From Gnetum montanum (lineage: Eukaryota; Streptophyta; Gnetopsida; Gnetales; Gnetaceae): DNA of 43,141 nt. The stretch is taken from assembly GCA_015680685.1 (NCBI GenBank), contig MNCI01027496.1, positions 803,590 through 846,730 on the forward strand. The letters are read 5' to 3'. The notes beneath the pieces were generated by a model that made no database searches, had not been told where the DNA came from, and saw only the letters and a list, made by a program, of their open reading frames with translations. A program made the translations under genes and the position numbers. Shown piece after piece: positions 21,001 to 32,501 of this stretch (the first letter of the stretch is position 1; each line of letters opens with the position of its first letter).

Positions 21001-22889
21001 AGGTTGTAGGTGCTGCTTCAGAGGTCAAGCCTGTGAGAGCAATTCTGAAGGATGCTAATTCTGCAACAAGTTCTGTAAACATGGATGGCGTTTCTGTTGC
21101 AAGATCCAAAAGGAGTGCTCTACATGATCTTTTTGCAGAGCAGGCAACCGCTAAAGTGGTTCAGCAGACTACTGAGCTTGCTTCAGATTTCAACAATGAT
21201 AAACCCTCCTCCGTGGCAACGACTGTTGCACAAACAACTGACATATCCTTTGATGACAGTGACTTCGTTGAGGCAAAAGACACAAAAAAGAATCGTAAGA
21301 AGGGCTCGAAAGGAAAGAATGTACCCAACAAAGGTCCGGTTGTTGGATCCCTAGAATCATCGCCGGCTCCTGTGGCATTAGATAAAGGCAGAGCAAAGGC
21401 TGCATCCCTTCAACCAGAGAAGGAACTCCTTCCAGCGCCACCATCAGGGCCATCATTGGCGGACTTTCTTCCATGGAAGTCGGAAACAGCCACTTCTCCA
21501 CCAGCTCCAGCTTGGTCGTCAAATGCCTCAAAGGTTGTTAAAGCCACGTCTCTCAGGGAAATTCAGAAAGAGCAAGAAAGAAAGCATTCTTATCAGCAAC
21601 AGATGCATCATGCCCAGCAGCCTCATAATTTACCTCCTACTCCAAAACAAGCGAGTCGTAGTTTGAGTGGTAACAGTTCAACATTTCAACAGCTGACATC
21701 GTCTGATGCTGCATCACAGAGTGGCGCTAGCAACTACAATGTTAAAAACTCCTCCTCCAGCCACAGTAGGTCCAAGACAGAAGAAAACGAGTATTTCTGG
21801 GGGGCACCGGTCAACCATACAAAGCAGGATTATGAAAGGTATGTCTGTTGTTTTCAGTTCATTTTTTTGTGAGAATTTGGAAGTCACGTTTCATTGAAGT
21901 TTGCGGTAAATATAGCTTGTATAATGGAGAAATATCTTTTTCTCTGTTTAATTTCTAGAGACTTGTACGTTTGCAGGTCCGATTTTCCATCACTTTCCGG
22001 GAAGCAGACATCCAAAGGTACCGCAGTAAAAATGCCTGGCCCTGCGTCGAGAATTTTGTCCTCTAGTCCAACAACTAGCAACAAATTCTCAGAACTCTCC
22101 TCATCAAAGGCAAAAAAGCAAACCACGAACAAGTTGAACGGTAATTTAGTCGTCTAGCACCGTTCTTTAATCAGATTGACGTTTGAATGCTATTTTGTAC
22201 TCGAGAAAGTCAGAATCTGTCTAACACTGTATTTTCTTTCAATCTGGCAGAAGCAAAGGGCTTGTATGATTGGTGTGAAGCGCAGCTTCTTCGGCTAATG
22301 GGTGACAATGGTATTCATGCGATTCATTAATTCTAGTCGTTGCTTTCACTTGTAAATTGTGTGATTCTTTGTTTTTCTTGAATCATCATATTTTCTGCAA
22401 CGTTGTTTTATTGAACTCTCTCAAATCTGTCGGCTGCGTACTTCCTAATTGGTATTTTCATGAATTTCAGATACAAATTTTATTGAATACTGCATGAAAC
22501 AGCCTAGGTCTGAGGCAGAGGCTCTTCTTGTTGAGAATCTTATAAGATACGATCCTAAGAGGGAGTTTATTGACGAAGTTCTGAAGTACAAGCAATTCCT
22601 TTCCGCAGATGTTATTGAATTAGCGTTTTCTTTTCGAGGTTCTTCCAATCATGGTGTGCATACTAACGTGGGGCATCAGGAGGCTAAGAAATCTCTAGCA
22701 GATGCTAGAAGCAGTTTGGAAGCTGATTCTTTGGTGGCTGACAACGAATTTGAACTGACAGGAAAAGGTGGGCGAAAGAAAGGAAAGAAAGGAAAGAAGG
22801 TGAATCCTGCTTCTCTACTGGGTTTCAATGTGGAGAGCACTCGCATTCTGAAAGGAGAAATTCAGGGCTACGAAGACAACCAACACTAA
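15002..22889 (+). CDS. EXA1: GYF-domain protein of the EXA1/MUSE11 type (translational regulator), 10 coding exons, 1,726 residues
   Basis: Plant relatives of animal GIGYF proteins bind eIF4E-family cap proteins and act in translational control; EXA1 mutants resist potexviruses. Exons by GT-AG: 15002-15059, 16657-16745, 17011-17916, 18014-18134, 18276-18446, 18533-19147, 19261-21838, 21977-22140, 22251-22310, 22471-22889. The sum, 5,181 nt, is divisible by three and all phases join. The start ATG sits in GCCATGG. Visible parts: LSPQWLYPK near residue 40; an Arg/Asp/Trp-rich stretch in exon 3; YSRAKLL at 301-307, which fits the eIF4E-binding pattern YxxxxL-phi; the GYF domain at about 555-615 with GPF at 568-570, W578 and GFF at 582-584; 14 Gln at 786-799; [10 protein letters not shown] near 1187; SDFPSLSG near 1515; a Lys/Gly-rich stretch and [11 protein letters not shown] near the C-terminus. 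Intron 1 is 1,597 bp and the others are short. The symbol marks the family; which paralogue it is remains open. Confidence 0.93.
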
Positions 22890-24045
22890 CGATTTCTTGT
22901 GAAATATTTCTACAATACCAGAGAGCTTTAATTCGCATTTAAGTTAGTGTGTTTACTTGAATCACTGTACATTCATTAGGACGTTAATTGTAAATGTTTG
23001 ATAGAGCTGCCGAAATGAGTAATCAGCTCAAGCAGTTTTGCAGGAATGGTTAAGTAGCATTTAAGTCTGCTACAAGCCCCAGTTCAAAATTATTGAATGT
23101 TTCAAATGACATGTCCCCCAATTTTTTTTTACATAATTGAGTTCTCAATTTTGTAATTACAAATGTATTTTTCAAATTTTGAATTAACGGGTGGTTGAAA
23201 TTCTGACATCCTTTGTTGTTGATTCAAATTTTTTGTTTGTCTTAGCAGCTGCACTGAGTGGATTAGATGTGTTCGATACCGCTCGATATTGTTCCAGTGG
23301 ATCGTGAAGATAAATGGTTGTAGTGAATTTTTAGTAGGATTTTGTTGGTTCCCTCCTATCGAAAGTATCATTCCGTGACCATGATTGTTTCACCAATGTG
23401 AATACAGGATTAAAATGCGCTATTTGTTGATGGCTTGTCTTGATAACGATTAGTTTATCAATGGGGTTCAATGGTTTTTATTAATCAATGTGAATGTTAA
23501 GGGCTTATATGATGTGATTCTTCTCCATGGTTTTATTCTCGTCTGGTACAAGGATTTCACTCTTAGTGCTATTTGAATTTGCAATGTTTTTATGGCGATG
23601 ATTGTTTCATCCAATTTTGAACATAATAATACTATGCCATCTTTCAGGTATTGATTGTTTACAATTTTGTTTTTTGGTTGATAATTGTGTGTTGCTGTGT
23701 CAAACTTTGGGAACGGTTGTTTAAAGATTCTACTCTTTTAAGATTTTGCTGATTCTGCTTGGTAACATTTCATTTTTTTATCATTACTTTTTGTTTCCCT
23801 GAGCTTTATGCTTAGTTTTTAACAACGATTTTTTGTAAAACCTTTATTTTTTTATTTTTACAATTTGATTCACAGTATAAAGTTACTTTACTTGCATCTA
23901 CAGCTATTTTATAGTATTTTCATTGTTTTAAAACCTGACGAACAACGTATTTTACTTATTACCATTGAAACGGTGTTTAGTTTGCATTCTGTAATCCAAT
24001 GAAATGTGGTTAAAATGAAAATTGCCCGAGGATTGTTTAGAAATT
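22890..24045. other. 3' untranslated and intergenic region after the GYF gene
   Basis: No canonical AATAAA was seen close to the stop. AT-rich plant-type poly(A) context (AATTGTAAATGTTTG near 22986) makes a 3' end around 23000 plausible. No other gene was recognised. Confidence 0.4.
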
Positions 24046-24168
24046 TTAAGTTTGAATTATGCGGCGGTGATGTGCTAGCTGGAGAAGAAAAATTAAATCC
24101 AAAACCTTAACAGAGCCCAATGTTGCAAGTTGACCCCCCAGTCAACCTGCAACTTAAGTTTGAATTAT
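24046..24168 (+). mobile_element. 93-bp hairpin-ended insertion with 15-bp target-site duplication
   Basis: TTAAGTTTGAATTAT occurs at 24046-24060 and again at 24154-24168 without mismatch, enclosing 93 bp (24061-24153). The insert starts GCGGCGGTGATG and ends in a hairpin: 24122-24134 pairs with 24141-24153 (13 bp, one mismatch) around the loop CCCCCA. There is no poly(A). Size, duplication length and 3' structure suggest a small SINE or a 5'-truncated non-LTR element mobilised by LINE machinery. The family is not recognised. Confidence 0.75.
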
Positions 24169-24679
24169 ATGTAGTTTATATTTAAACTGTGCTTTATACG
24201 TGATGAAACTGTATTTAAATTGGAAGTCAATGTCCATCATTCATTATCATTCTAGCTCATTACCGTTTAGCCTTGTCCCAATATGGAGTTTGTTAGGGTA
24301 TTTCGTTAATTTTTTTTTATATGAGGGGGTTTCATGTAAATGTTCTATGGTCTACTTAACGTCGTCAATTGCTAACATCAGCTTTACTATCCTTTAAGGT
24401 GTGTGTGACCTGCATCCCCAAATTATAGGTTTGGTTCGATAGCTGCATGCTAATATATAAGCCGTATACAAAAGTTATGAAGATTGAACTAGTCTAATGA
24501 ATGCCCCAGGTTTGGAAATAATTAACATAGTTTCATAGTCTTTGAGGGTTAAGGCAAAATAGATTTTTAAATAAATTTACTTACATGATCTTGGAATCTT
24601 GACAGGGACAATAGGTTTGTACTTAGCCATAACCACTCGAAAAGGGTAGGCTTTTGTTTATCCATGATACTCTCATGAC
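24169..24679. other. Intergenic, nothing recognised
   Basis: AT-rich DNA with no coding or repeat signal that I could support. Confidence 0.4.
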
Positions 24680-24915
24680 CTTCATTGGTAGGATAAGCAT
24701 TTGAGTCTTCATTGGGACATTTTTTGGTAGGATAAGCATGGAGTCTCATGAGGCAACACCATTGACTTTTTTGGGACCTTTCTTGGTAGAATGAGCATTG
24801 AGACTATGTCTACCAACTCCATTGAGTGTCCTTGGGTGAGATGAGCATTGATGATTCACTAACCCCTTGGAGACACTCCTTGGTAGTAGAATGAGCATTG
24901 AAACTCTAGGTGATG
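24680..24915. repeat. Decayed tandem repeat, five units of about 40-60 bp
   Basis: The core TTGGTAGRATRAGCATTGAG, with variants, recurs near 24684, 24725, 24784, 24831 and 24880, usually followed by ACTC or a similar sequence. Unit length drifts, so the array is old. Confidence 0.65.
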
Positions 24916-25084
24916 ATTTTTTTTCTTTTTAACCCTAATGATTCTAAAGTTTCTTAGTAAAGTAAATCTTTAATAGCATATTCCAGATTACTCTAACTTA
25001 TGGATTCTAAGTATATAGATATTTATATTAATAAAATAATGTGTAAAGTAAAACATATATATATGCAGCAGAACAGAAATGTTT

Positions 25085-25140
25085 CTTTCATTTAATACTC
25101 AATGGTTTGTCTCTTTCATTTAATACTCAATGGTTTGTCT
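25085..25140. repeat. 28-bp perfect tandem duplication
   Basis: CTTTCATTTAATACTCAATG followed by GTTTGTCT is present at 25085 and again at 25113, two copies with period 28. Confidence 0.85.
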
Positions 25141-25482
25141 GCTTGTTGAATTTGCAAATTCAGTATCTTAGATTTAAAAAGTTGGTATGGTTCTGAACAT
25201 AGGCGAATCCTGGATTTGCAAATGCCATTAGACATGCCTTTTTCTTTAAGATTTTGAATCTCCATGAATCTGAATGAATGAGGTGTTGTAATCATCTTGG
25301 ATTCAAAATTATATGTATGGATGAATTTGTAGGCTTCACTTGTGCAAAACTAAACTACTTCTTTTAACCAAAGATATTGAATCTGCAAATTTTTCATTTG
25401 TAGATTTATGCAACCAAATACCCTTGTGGTTGTTGCAGTATATCCTAAACTGCACAACCCAGATCTAGGTTACAAACTTTTC
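25141..25482. other. Intergenic, nothing recognised apart from half of an inverted repeat
   Basis: CCCAGATCTAGG near 25459-25470 is the inverse of CCTAGATCTGGG at 25501-25512, which lies inside the neighbouring LINE-tail insertion. No gene is present. Confidence 0.5.
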
Positions 25483-25652
25483 TAAATAAATGATTATAGC
25501 CTAGATCTGGGTGGTGGTGGGGGCGGGGGTTGTTGGACCCGAAAAAGTGTATCAATTACAGGAACATGAATAAATCACAGGGTTAAGGGGAAGGGGAAGC
25601 TGAGAGAACTGTAAATGAAACTCGGGAACAACCTTATAAATAAATGATTATA
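25483..25652 (-). mobile_element. 138-bp LINE-tail insertion with 16-bp target-site duplication
   Basis: TAAATAAATGATTATA at 25483-25498 is repeated at 25637-25652 and encloses 25499-25636. Read on the minus strand the insert ends in TTTTTCGGGTCCAACAACCC and further C-rich sequence, the same 3' signature as the LINE at 9511-9528. It is therefore a strongly 5'-truncated minus-strand LINE copy. It ends in extra C/CCA sequence and CCCAGATCTAGGC, not found in the first LINE. Confidence 0.65.
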
Positions 25653-28600
25653 AAGGAGGAAACCTCATCTGGGGCACTACCAATCGTCCACACAAACTGA
25701 CTCGTTACAAGAGTGAAGGACATAAAATTAGATGAGGCAAAGAGCTCTCAGTTAAGGACAGGGAAAGTTCCAATGGTGACTCCACACAATAGAAAAGGGA
25801 AGCTTCCTTGCAGAGATTACTGATGATGAGTGTTGCTGGAACGCGCAGGTCTTTCCCAAGGCTGCAGGAGATGAACCAACTGATGACTATCCAGATTGAA
25901 TTTGGATGCTTGAGATGTAGTTGGAAATGAATGAGGCAAAAGATTTGCAACGTCTCCAACTTGGTAGCAGACATTTATTAAAATAATCTGTTCTTTGAAA
26001 TATAACATTGCATCTTCGCTTCCAAATATAATATAAAATAGTAGGCCTAATAACTTTTCACAGAAAATTGAGATTAGTAGAAGTAATGTTCAAAAAGCCA
26101 AATATGGCATCATCTTGAGATAGCTTGTATGATGGAAATACTTTAGAAGCCCACTCCCACACATGCTGAGCAAAGGGACAATGCCAAAACACATGGACAA
26201 AGTCATTTTGTCCACCATAGAGAGGGCAATTGGGATTGGGAATCCCTAGATATTCTAAATGTTTATCAATAGGTAGACCATGGTGGAGGAGACATCAGAG
26301 GAACTACTTAATTTTGGGGAGGGTCAGAAGTTTCCAAATACGTTGGAAGAGAGGGATCCAAAATGTTATTGACTCTCGTTTATGCCACAACTTATTACAA
26401 CGTTGAATGACCTCGGATGGGTTGTGCATAAGGTGAAAGGGGACAGATGGTTGGTAGGGCAAGAGTTTAACCCCATTAAGCCATTGAAGGCCATGAAAAG
26501 GGCTTTACACTGCAACATCAAGTTGCCAATGACCGTGGAGAAATGAGTAAATCTGGACTAACTCCCCATACAAATTATTAAACTCGACCCCCGAAATCCA
26601 ATGATTACACAGCCTAAGACAATTCAAGGAAATGACACCCTTCCAATACTAAGAGGTAGCCACCTTAGCATTTGTGATGGTAAGGGGAGTGGGCGACAGA
26701 GGTAACCACCATGGACACAATCTAGAGAGGATAGTAGGGTTGATCTTGACGTTAGTCCAATCTATGTAACTGTGTAGAATTTGCCAGGCTCTCTAGATGC
26801 TTTTGAAAACATGAGATTCAGGAAGAATGATAGTGAGGGGGGAAAAGATCCAATTGACAAAATGGATGCCTTTCTAGAAGGGCTTGTTTTTAGGAAATGC
26901 TTGATGAAGCCTTAATTGGAGGAGGGTCCTAATAATATCTGAGGCATCTAAATGCTGTACCAACCACTTAGCAACTAGGGTAATTCCTTGCTTAAAGGAA
27001 TTCAAAAGACCTAAGCCACCATTATTCTTGGGGAGAGTAACAATATTCCAAGCGACTCAATGAAATCCTTTCTAAGAATCTTTGGAGGACCACATAAAGT
27101 CACGAAATAACCATTCTAGCTTCTGGTAGGTAGCTTGGGAGGGGGCCCAACATGAAGAGTAATACACATGGGTTGATGCACATATGGACTTACATACGAG
27201 GTATTTACCTACGAGTGTGAGGGGTTTAGTCTTCCATTTGTCAAGTTTCTTTTGAATCCAATAAATAACCTGCTCCTAGAGAATAGAGGTTGAACCTCTA
27301 AAACAGAAAGGGATTCCCAGAATCTTAAAGATGTCTTGATCCTAAAGCCACTTCTAGTTATAGTTGGTCACATGTTTGTAATTGCTAGTAAAGCTATAAA
27401 CAGAGGATTTATTCCAATTTATAGTGGAGCCTGAGAGTGTGCAATATTGCTCCACCCTTGATAAGAGGCGGTGCAAATTGGCGGCTATTTTTTGAACTAG
27501 AAAAAAAGAGTTATCGACGAAATGCATATTGAGAAGCTATTGTTAAGAGGAAGAAAGGTGGACCCTAATGAGAACTTTAGTTTGAATGTCCAAGTTAATC
27601 TGATGACAAAGAAAGTCTGCTACAATGATAAAGAGATAGGGGGTAAGAGGACAACCTTGTCGCATTGACCTATGTATTGGAAAGGGAGGGGTAATGCCGA
27701 AGGTAGTGGCTATTCTTGCGGTAGCATTTGAGAATAAGCATTTCACCATATGCAAGAACTTAGGTCCAAAATCAAGTTTGGTCATGGTTTGCAAGATAAA
27801 GTCCCACTTTATGTTGTCATAAGCCTTGGCGTAATCAAGTTTCACTAGAGGAATATCTTGTCCATCATCCTTCGCCCATTGGAGACCTTCCCATGCTGCA
27901 ACCACATTATCTAAAATATATCTACTAGGAACAAATCTTGTTTGTTGGGGAGATATGATTTGGCCAAAATTTTTTTTAGTCGTAAGGCTAGGCACTTGGC
28001 CCAAATTTTATACACCACATTGAGAAGAGTTATGGGATGCCAATTAGAGATATCGGTAAGATCCCCCGACTTAGGGAGGAGACAAATTACCCCTTGATTT
28101 AGATTGGGCCCAAGGGAACCAATTAAAATAGCCTTGTTAATGACATGCAGAAGATCATTTCCCACCAAATCCCAATGATTTTGAAAAAATTCCACGAGGA
28201 AACCATCATAACCAGGAGCCTTTCCCCGACTTAACTTGGAACAGGCCACCTATAGCTCCACTAGAGTGATATCAGCGTCAAGACTTTGCAACATAGTGGA
28301 ATTAATAAGATGAGGATAATTGGGGGTGGTAGCCTTGAACGAAGAGATGTTCATTGGGGTAGCTGCAAAATGGGTTTCATAGTGGTTCTTGAGAAAAGAG
28401 AGGATATTGTAGTGGTCAGTAATGGTGGTACCATCACTAGAGATTTTGTATATAGAATGCGAAGGGGAAGTAGTATTGAGATATTTAAAAAATTCCTTAC
28501 AGTGTTCATCTTGAATATTTAACCAAGTGAGCTGACTTTTAGTTACGGAACTTTGTGCTTGGTACACATCTGAATGTTGAAAGGCTAATTGTGCTCCAGC

Positions 28601-29243
28601 TAGCTCCTCATGAACTAGAGTGTTGAAGGGATCTTGAGCTAGTCTATTAGTGAGATGTTCAATAGTGAGGTGAATTTTGTTGTATTCTTGTTTGACCCGA
28701 GTAGTCATTGCCTTACCATACGAATGAGCAAAGTTTCGCATTCGACATGAAGCGTGATGCCACCAGTTAATCCAACCGCCTGATTTAGGGGCCTAGGTTT
28801 GGCATTCCAAAGGTTGAATAGAAGAAGTTGGGCAGTAGGGGAAGAAAATAGTTGTTGTGTAGTTGGAAAAGATGGAATTTTTGTTGGTTAGGGTTGCCAT
28901 GAATTTGGATAGATATGGAGATAGGCAGATGGTCTGATAAGGTGGCATGGTGATGAACCGTAGTAGTGGAGAAGGCTTGCCAGAAAGAAAGGGTGGAGAA
29001 ATAGAACTTATCTAACCTGCTATAGATGCGAGCCTACCTAAGACGGAGATTGCTCCAAGTAAATCTGTGGAGGGAAAAGCATGTAGAGGTGTCCGCCCCA
29101 TCAAAAAGGTAAAACCTTTTCTTAAAGGCGAACCAGGTTTAATACTCGAAATTGGGCAGTTGAAAAAACACCCCTTCGAGCTTATCTTGAGGGAGTTTGA
29201 CCATATTAAAATTGCCTCTAAATATCCAAGACACTGAGGGAAG
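25653..29243 (-). pseudogene. Decayed LINE ORF2, minus strand, 5' truncated
   Basis: On the minus strand this follows ORF2 of the LINE at 5406-9273, from the endonuclease FGGDFN-like motif (about 29210) to the region after zf-RVT (about 25800). Readable blocks include GKAPGYDGF (near 28215), the KLDYAKAYDNIKWDF block (near 27830) and the RQGCPLTPYLF block (near 27650). The catalytic FADD of the intact copy reads F-V-D-N here (near 27517), and many stops and shifts break the frame. It is inactive and much older than the first LINE. It stops abruptly at 29243, where LTR A begins, so an LTR element probably inserted into it. Its 5' part is not seen in the window. Confidence 0.88.
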
Positions 29244-30460
29244 TGTTGAACCCAAAAAATATGTTCAATTTTAATAAGTATTTTTGTCAAACTTATGCAT
29301 TTTAATTAATTTCATTCTATATTTCATATAGTTAATTGTTTATTTAAAGATTATTTTATTTGTTTATGTAAGTTGTAAATATTAGTTTATTATTATTTTA
29401 TGATTAGTTAATTTGTGTGGTTTNGTGGTTCTTTGCGACCGCGATGGCAATTCGAGAATCAAGAAAAAGGCAGGTTGTTGCTACTAGATTTGAACTTGCC
29501 ACTGTCATCGTCACCATCGTCGGATAACAATGACAACGATGATGTTCCTGGAATTTTGCTAGTTGCGAGTTGTCTAAGTTATCTTCTTCATTTTTGTAAC
29601 GTCTCTCCCCTGGCAGATTCATGATAACAAGAATGCTAGATTTGGCACCTACACCAAAAATAATGGATTGGTATCAAATTCTTATGTATCCATTTATTAT
29701 TAAAATACTTATTTTTAAACATTGGTACAGGCAATGGCGTGGTGGAGATTGATGAGGATAAGGTGCCAGCGAAGGCCGTGGTAGAGAATTTTGAAGATGA
29801 TAAGGGAATCAAGATTAGCAGTAGTACTGCTTTTAATGTATTGGGTTTTGCAATACCCATATATTATTATAATATTTATTTTTAAACCTTGTTGCAGTAT
29901 AAATAAGACATTCACCAAGAAAAGAGAAAAATCGATTATGCATACACAGGAAAGAAGAAGTTGATACCAAAATCGATTTTGAGAAAACAGGAAAGAAGAA
30001 GTTGATACCAAAATTCCATATCACATTGGAATTAATTATTTTTGAGATTTTTGTTGAAGATTTGTTGAGCCTTGTGGCAATTCTTGTAATTCACAATCAA
30101 AATTGCTTCATTATGGAGACAACAAGGTAGAATTGCAATTTAGGCAAGTCTCCTTTGTGATCTTCAATTATTATTTATAATTTTAATTTGATTTAATTAT
30201 AAATCTTTATTCTTGAACTTATGATTAGAAGTTAGGATAAAGGTTTATAATTTTACTTATGAGTGACAGGCATAAGTATGGAATTTAATTGGATTCAATT
30301 CTAACTATTTATTGTCTTGATGATTTCTTTAACTTTTTAACCATGCCTCCACGGGATACGACTTGCGGGTCAGTCACAGACGAGGTGACAATCTCTAGAA
30401 CAAAAAAAAAAAATAAAAAAAAATAAAGGTATCCAGCACCAAATTTTGCCTGTCTCATCA
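29244..30460 (+). repeat. 5' LTR (family A) of an Athila-like Ty3/gypsy element, about 1,217 bp
   Basis: It starts TGTTGA at 29244, immediately after the broken LINE, and ends TCATCA at 30460, three bases before a primer-binding site. A TATA box TATAAATAAG lies near 29897. The 3' part contains CCACGGGATACGACTTGCGG, typical of the region before the LTR end in Athila/Tat elements. Only one copy is in the window, so the ends rest on motifs alone. The upstream half holds GC-rich gene-like segments at about 29425-29640 and 29731-29830, and a single N at 29424 makes the left part uncertain. Confidence 0.6.
29945..30014 (+). repeat. 28-bp direct repeat in LTR A, period about 42 bp
   Basis: ACAGGAAAGAAGAAGTTGAT plus ACCAAAAT occurs near 29945 and again near 29987, separated by CGATTTTGAGAAA-like sequence. 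Confidence 0.8.
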
Positions 30461-30463
30461 ATT

Positions 30464-30481
30464 TGGCACCGTTGTTGGGGA
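30464..30481 (+). other. Primer-binding site of element A (tRNA-Asp type)
   Basis: TGGCACCGTTGTTGGGGA differs from the TGGCGCCGTTGCCGGGGA expected for pairing with the 3' end of plant tRNA-Asp(GUC) at three positions, all transitions. Two CpG sites are affected. Confidence 0.75.
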
Positions 30482-31020
30482 GGTTGGTAGAGTTAATCAT
30501 CATCAAGGGTTTAGTAAGCTTTAATTTTTATTTTATTTTGTTTGTTTGTTCATGCCTTTTATTTTATCATTTTATTTTTCTTTTATTTTTTTCAGAAATA
30601 GTTTCTTTTACTTTTTTTTCTTGTTTAAAAAAAAAGTAAAAATAAAAAAAAAGGAAAATTTGAGGTTGCAATTAAAGCCACAACCATTAAATCAATTTGT
30701 AAATTTTTAGGAATGGTGCCCCATGAATGTGTCAACGAAGAGTGTTCATGAAATCAACAAAGCAACCAAAGAAACCCACATGAATTCAACCATCTAGAAG
30801 CACTCTTAGCCTTTATAAGTGTACAAAAGTTAACCAAAATCAAAATCAAGGACAACTAATACGATTAAGATCTGATTATTCTTCCTCTCAGAAGACACAA
30901 AATCCCAACGAGAAAATACAACCTAATTTTTCCATAACTGAGAACCCTCTATTTGACATTCCAACATCAACCATGAGTTCAACTACGGAGGCATGATCTC
31001 AAAATCTAAATACTACCCCA
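30482..31020 (+). other. Untranslated leader of element A
   Basis: AT-rich leader between primer site and gag with A and T runs near 30590-30660. No open frame. Confidence 0.5.
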
Positions 31021-32440
31021 ATGTCAACCTATGTAACCACAATAGGAGATATCACCCAACCAATAAGCACTTTGAATATACAAACTCCACCAATAGTATT
31101 CTCATTACCAAGTCCGATAGTAACTCCAATAGTAGCTTCAACTTATACTATGGGATTATCCTCACATCATGTACCTCCTCCATTTTCTTTAGGATCAATT
31201 CTTCTTTCTTTTGGTAGTTTAAGTTCTAATGTTCAAATTAATCAGCCATTCCTAGGACAAACCCTTGAAGAATTATTAAATCAGAGAACATCAATTATAC
31301 CTGATGGCCCATTGGTTTTCCCACAAGGAAGAGATGTAGAGGTTAAAAATATTCACCTATTACCTATTTTAAGGGGACAAATGATGAAGATTTGGTTACT
31401 CACATAAGAGAATTTGAAACAACATTAGCTATGTTAGCACCTCAAAGTGGGGATAGAACTAAAATGATTGCTTTCAAATCAACCCTAAAAGATAAAGCTT
31501 ATTTTTGGCTACAAACCCTTTGAACATAAATTAGTTTTTGGGATGAGTTTAAAAATGCATTCCTACAAATATTTCTTTCTAATGATAGGATATACTTATT
31601 AAGAAAGAAATTAATGAGTTTTATGCAACATGAGGATGAGGACTATGAAAGCACCTTTGATAGATTTAAAGGATTATGTTTAAAAAATCCAAACCATGGC
31701 TTCCCAGCTCATCAATTAATCCAAATATTTATAGAAGGTTTAATACCCTATTGTAGGCAAAATGTTGACTTTGCATGTGGGGGAAATATTTTAAATGTAA
31801 CACCAGAAGATGGTTGGAGAATTATAGATTCATTAGTAGACCAAAGTATACGTTGGCCAAAACCCAACATTATGCAAGGCATGACTCAAAAAATAGAACA
31901 ATTAAATAGAAAATTCGATGAGTTAACATGATTAATTAAAAAAAACAAGCTTATGGAATTCAAAGTGAAGCATGCAACATTTGTGGAAGTCCCCAACATG
32001 ACCAAACAACTTGCACAACCTTGTATTATTGTCAAGAGGAACTGCAAGAGTCGGCTAAGGCTTTTCAAAAATTTAAGAGCCAACCAACAATGAACTTTCT
32101 TCAATGACCATTTTATCCACAACAATATCTTCACAATAAGTTTAGGCCATTTAAGAATCCAACTAATGAACACTTGGATAAACTCATCTAAAGCCTCACT
32201 TCCTTTATAGAAGAAAGTAGATAATTTATGAGTGAAACTAGGAGAAGATTCTAGGACTTAACTAGAAACAAATTACCATCTCAACCTAAACCTAATCCTA
32301 CATCTCAAAGACAAGGAAAAGAGCAATTACATTCCATTACTACAAGGAGCGGAAAAACAATTGAACCTAAAAAAAGGTGAGATTCCAAGAGGTAGAGATA
32401 CAAGAGGAAATAGAACCATAAGTAGTTAATGAGAAAGATC
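31021..32440 (+). pseudogene. Element A gag remnant
   Basis: Gag forms the particle that packages element RNA. Translation from ATG 31021 is Pro/Ser-rich, then enters a retrotransposon gag domain. The frame shifts near 31360-31380, with continued homology such as THIREFETTLAML and later YESTFDRFKGLC. Stops occur at about 31521 and 31930. A CX2CX4HX4C zinc knuckle is encoded at 31973-32014 (CNICGSPQHDQTTC), out of frame with the preceding segment. Not functional. Confidence 0.8.
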
Positions 32441-32501
32441 AACCAAATAGGAAAAAAGAACAACCATTACACTCTAGACATCCAATTTTACCTCCTTTCC
32501 C

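Noticed and set aside
29715-30024. Minus-strand frames in LTR A
   Set aside because: They overlap the LTR TATA region and direct repeats, and the products are low-complexity hydrophobic.
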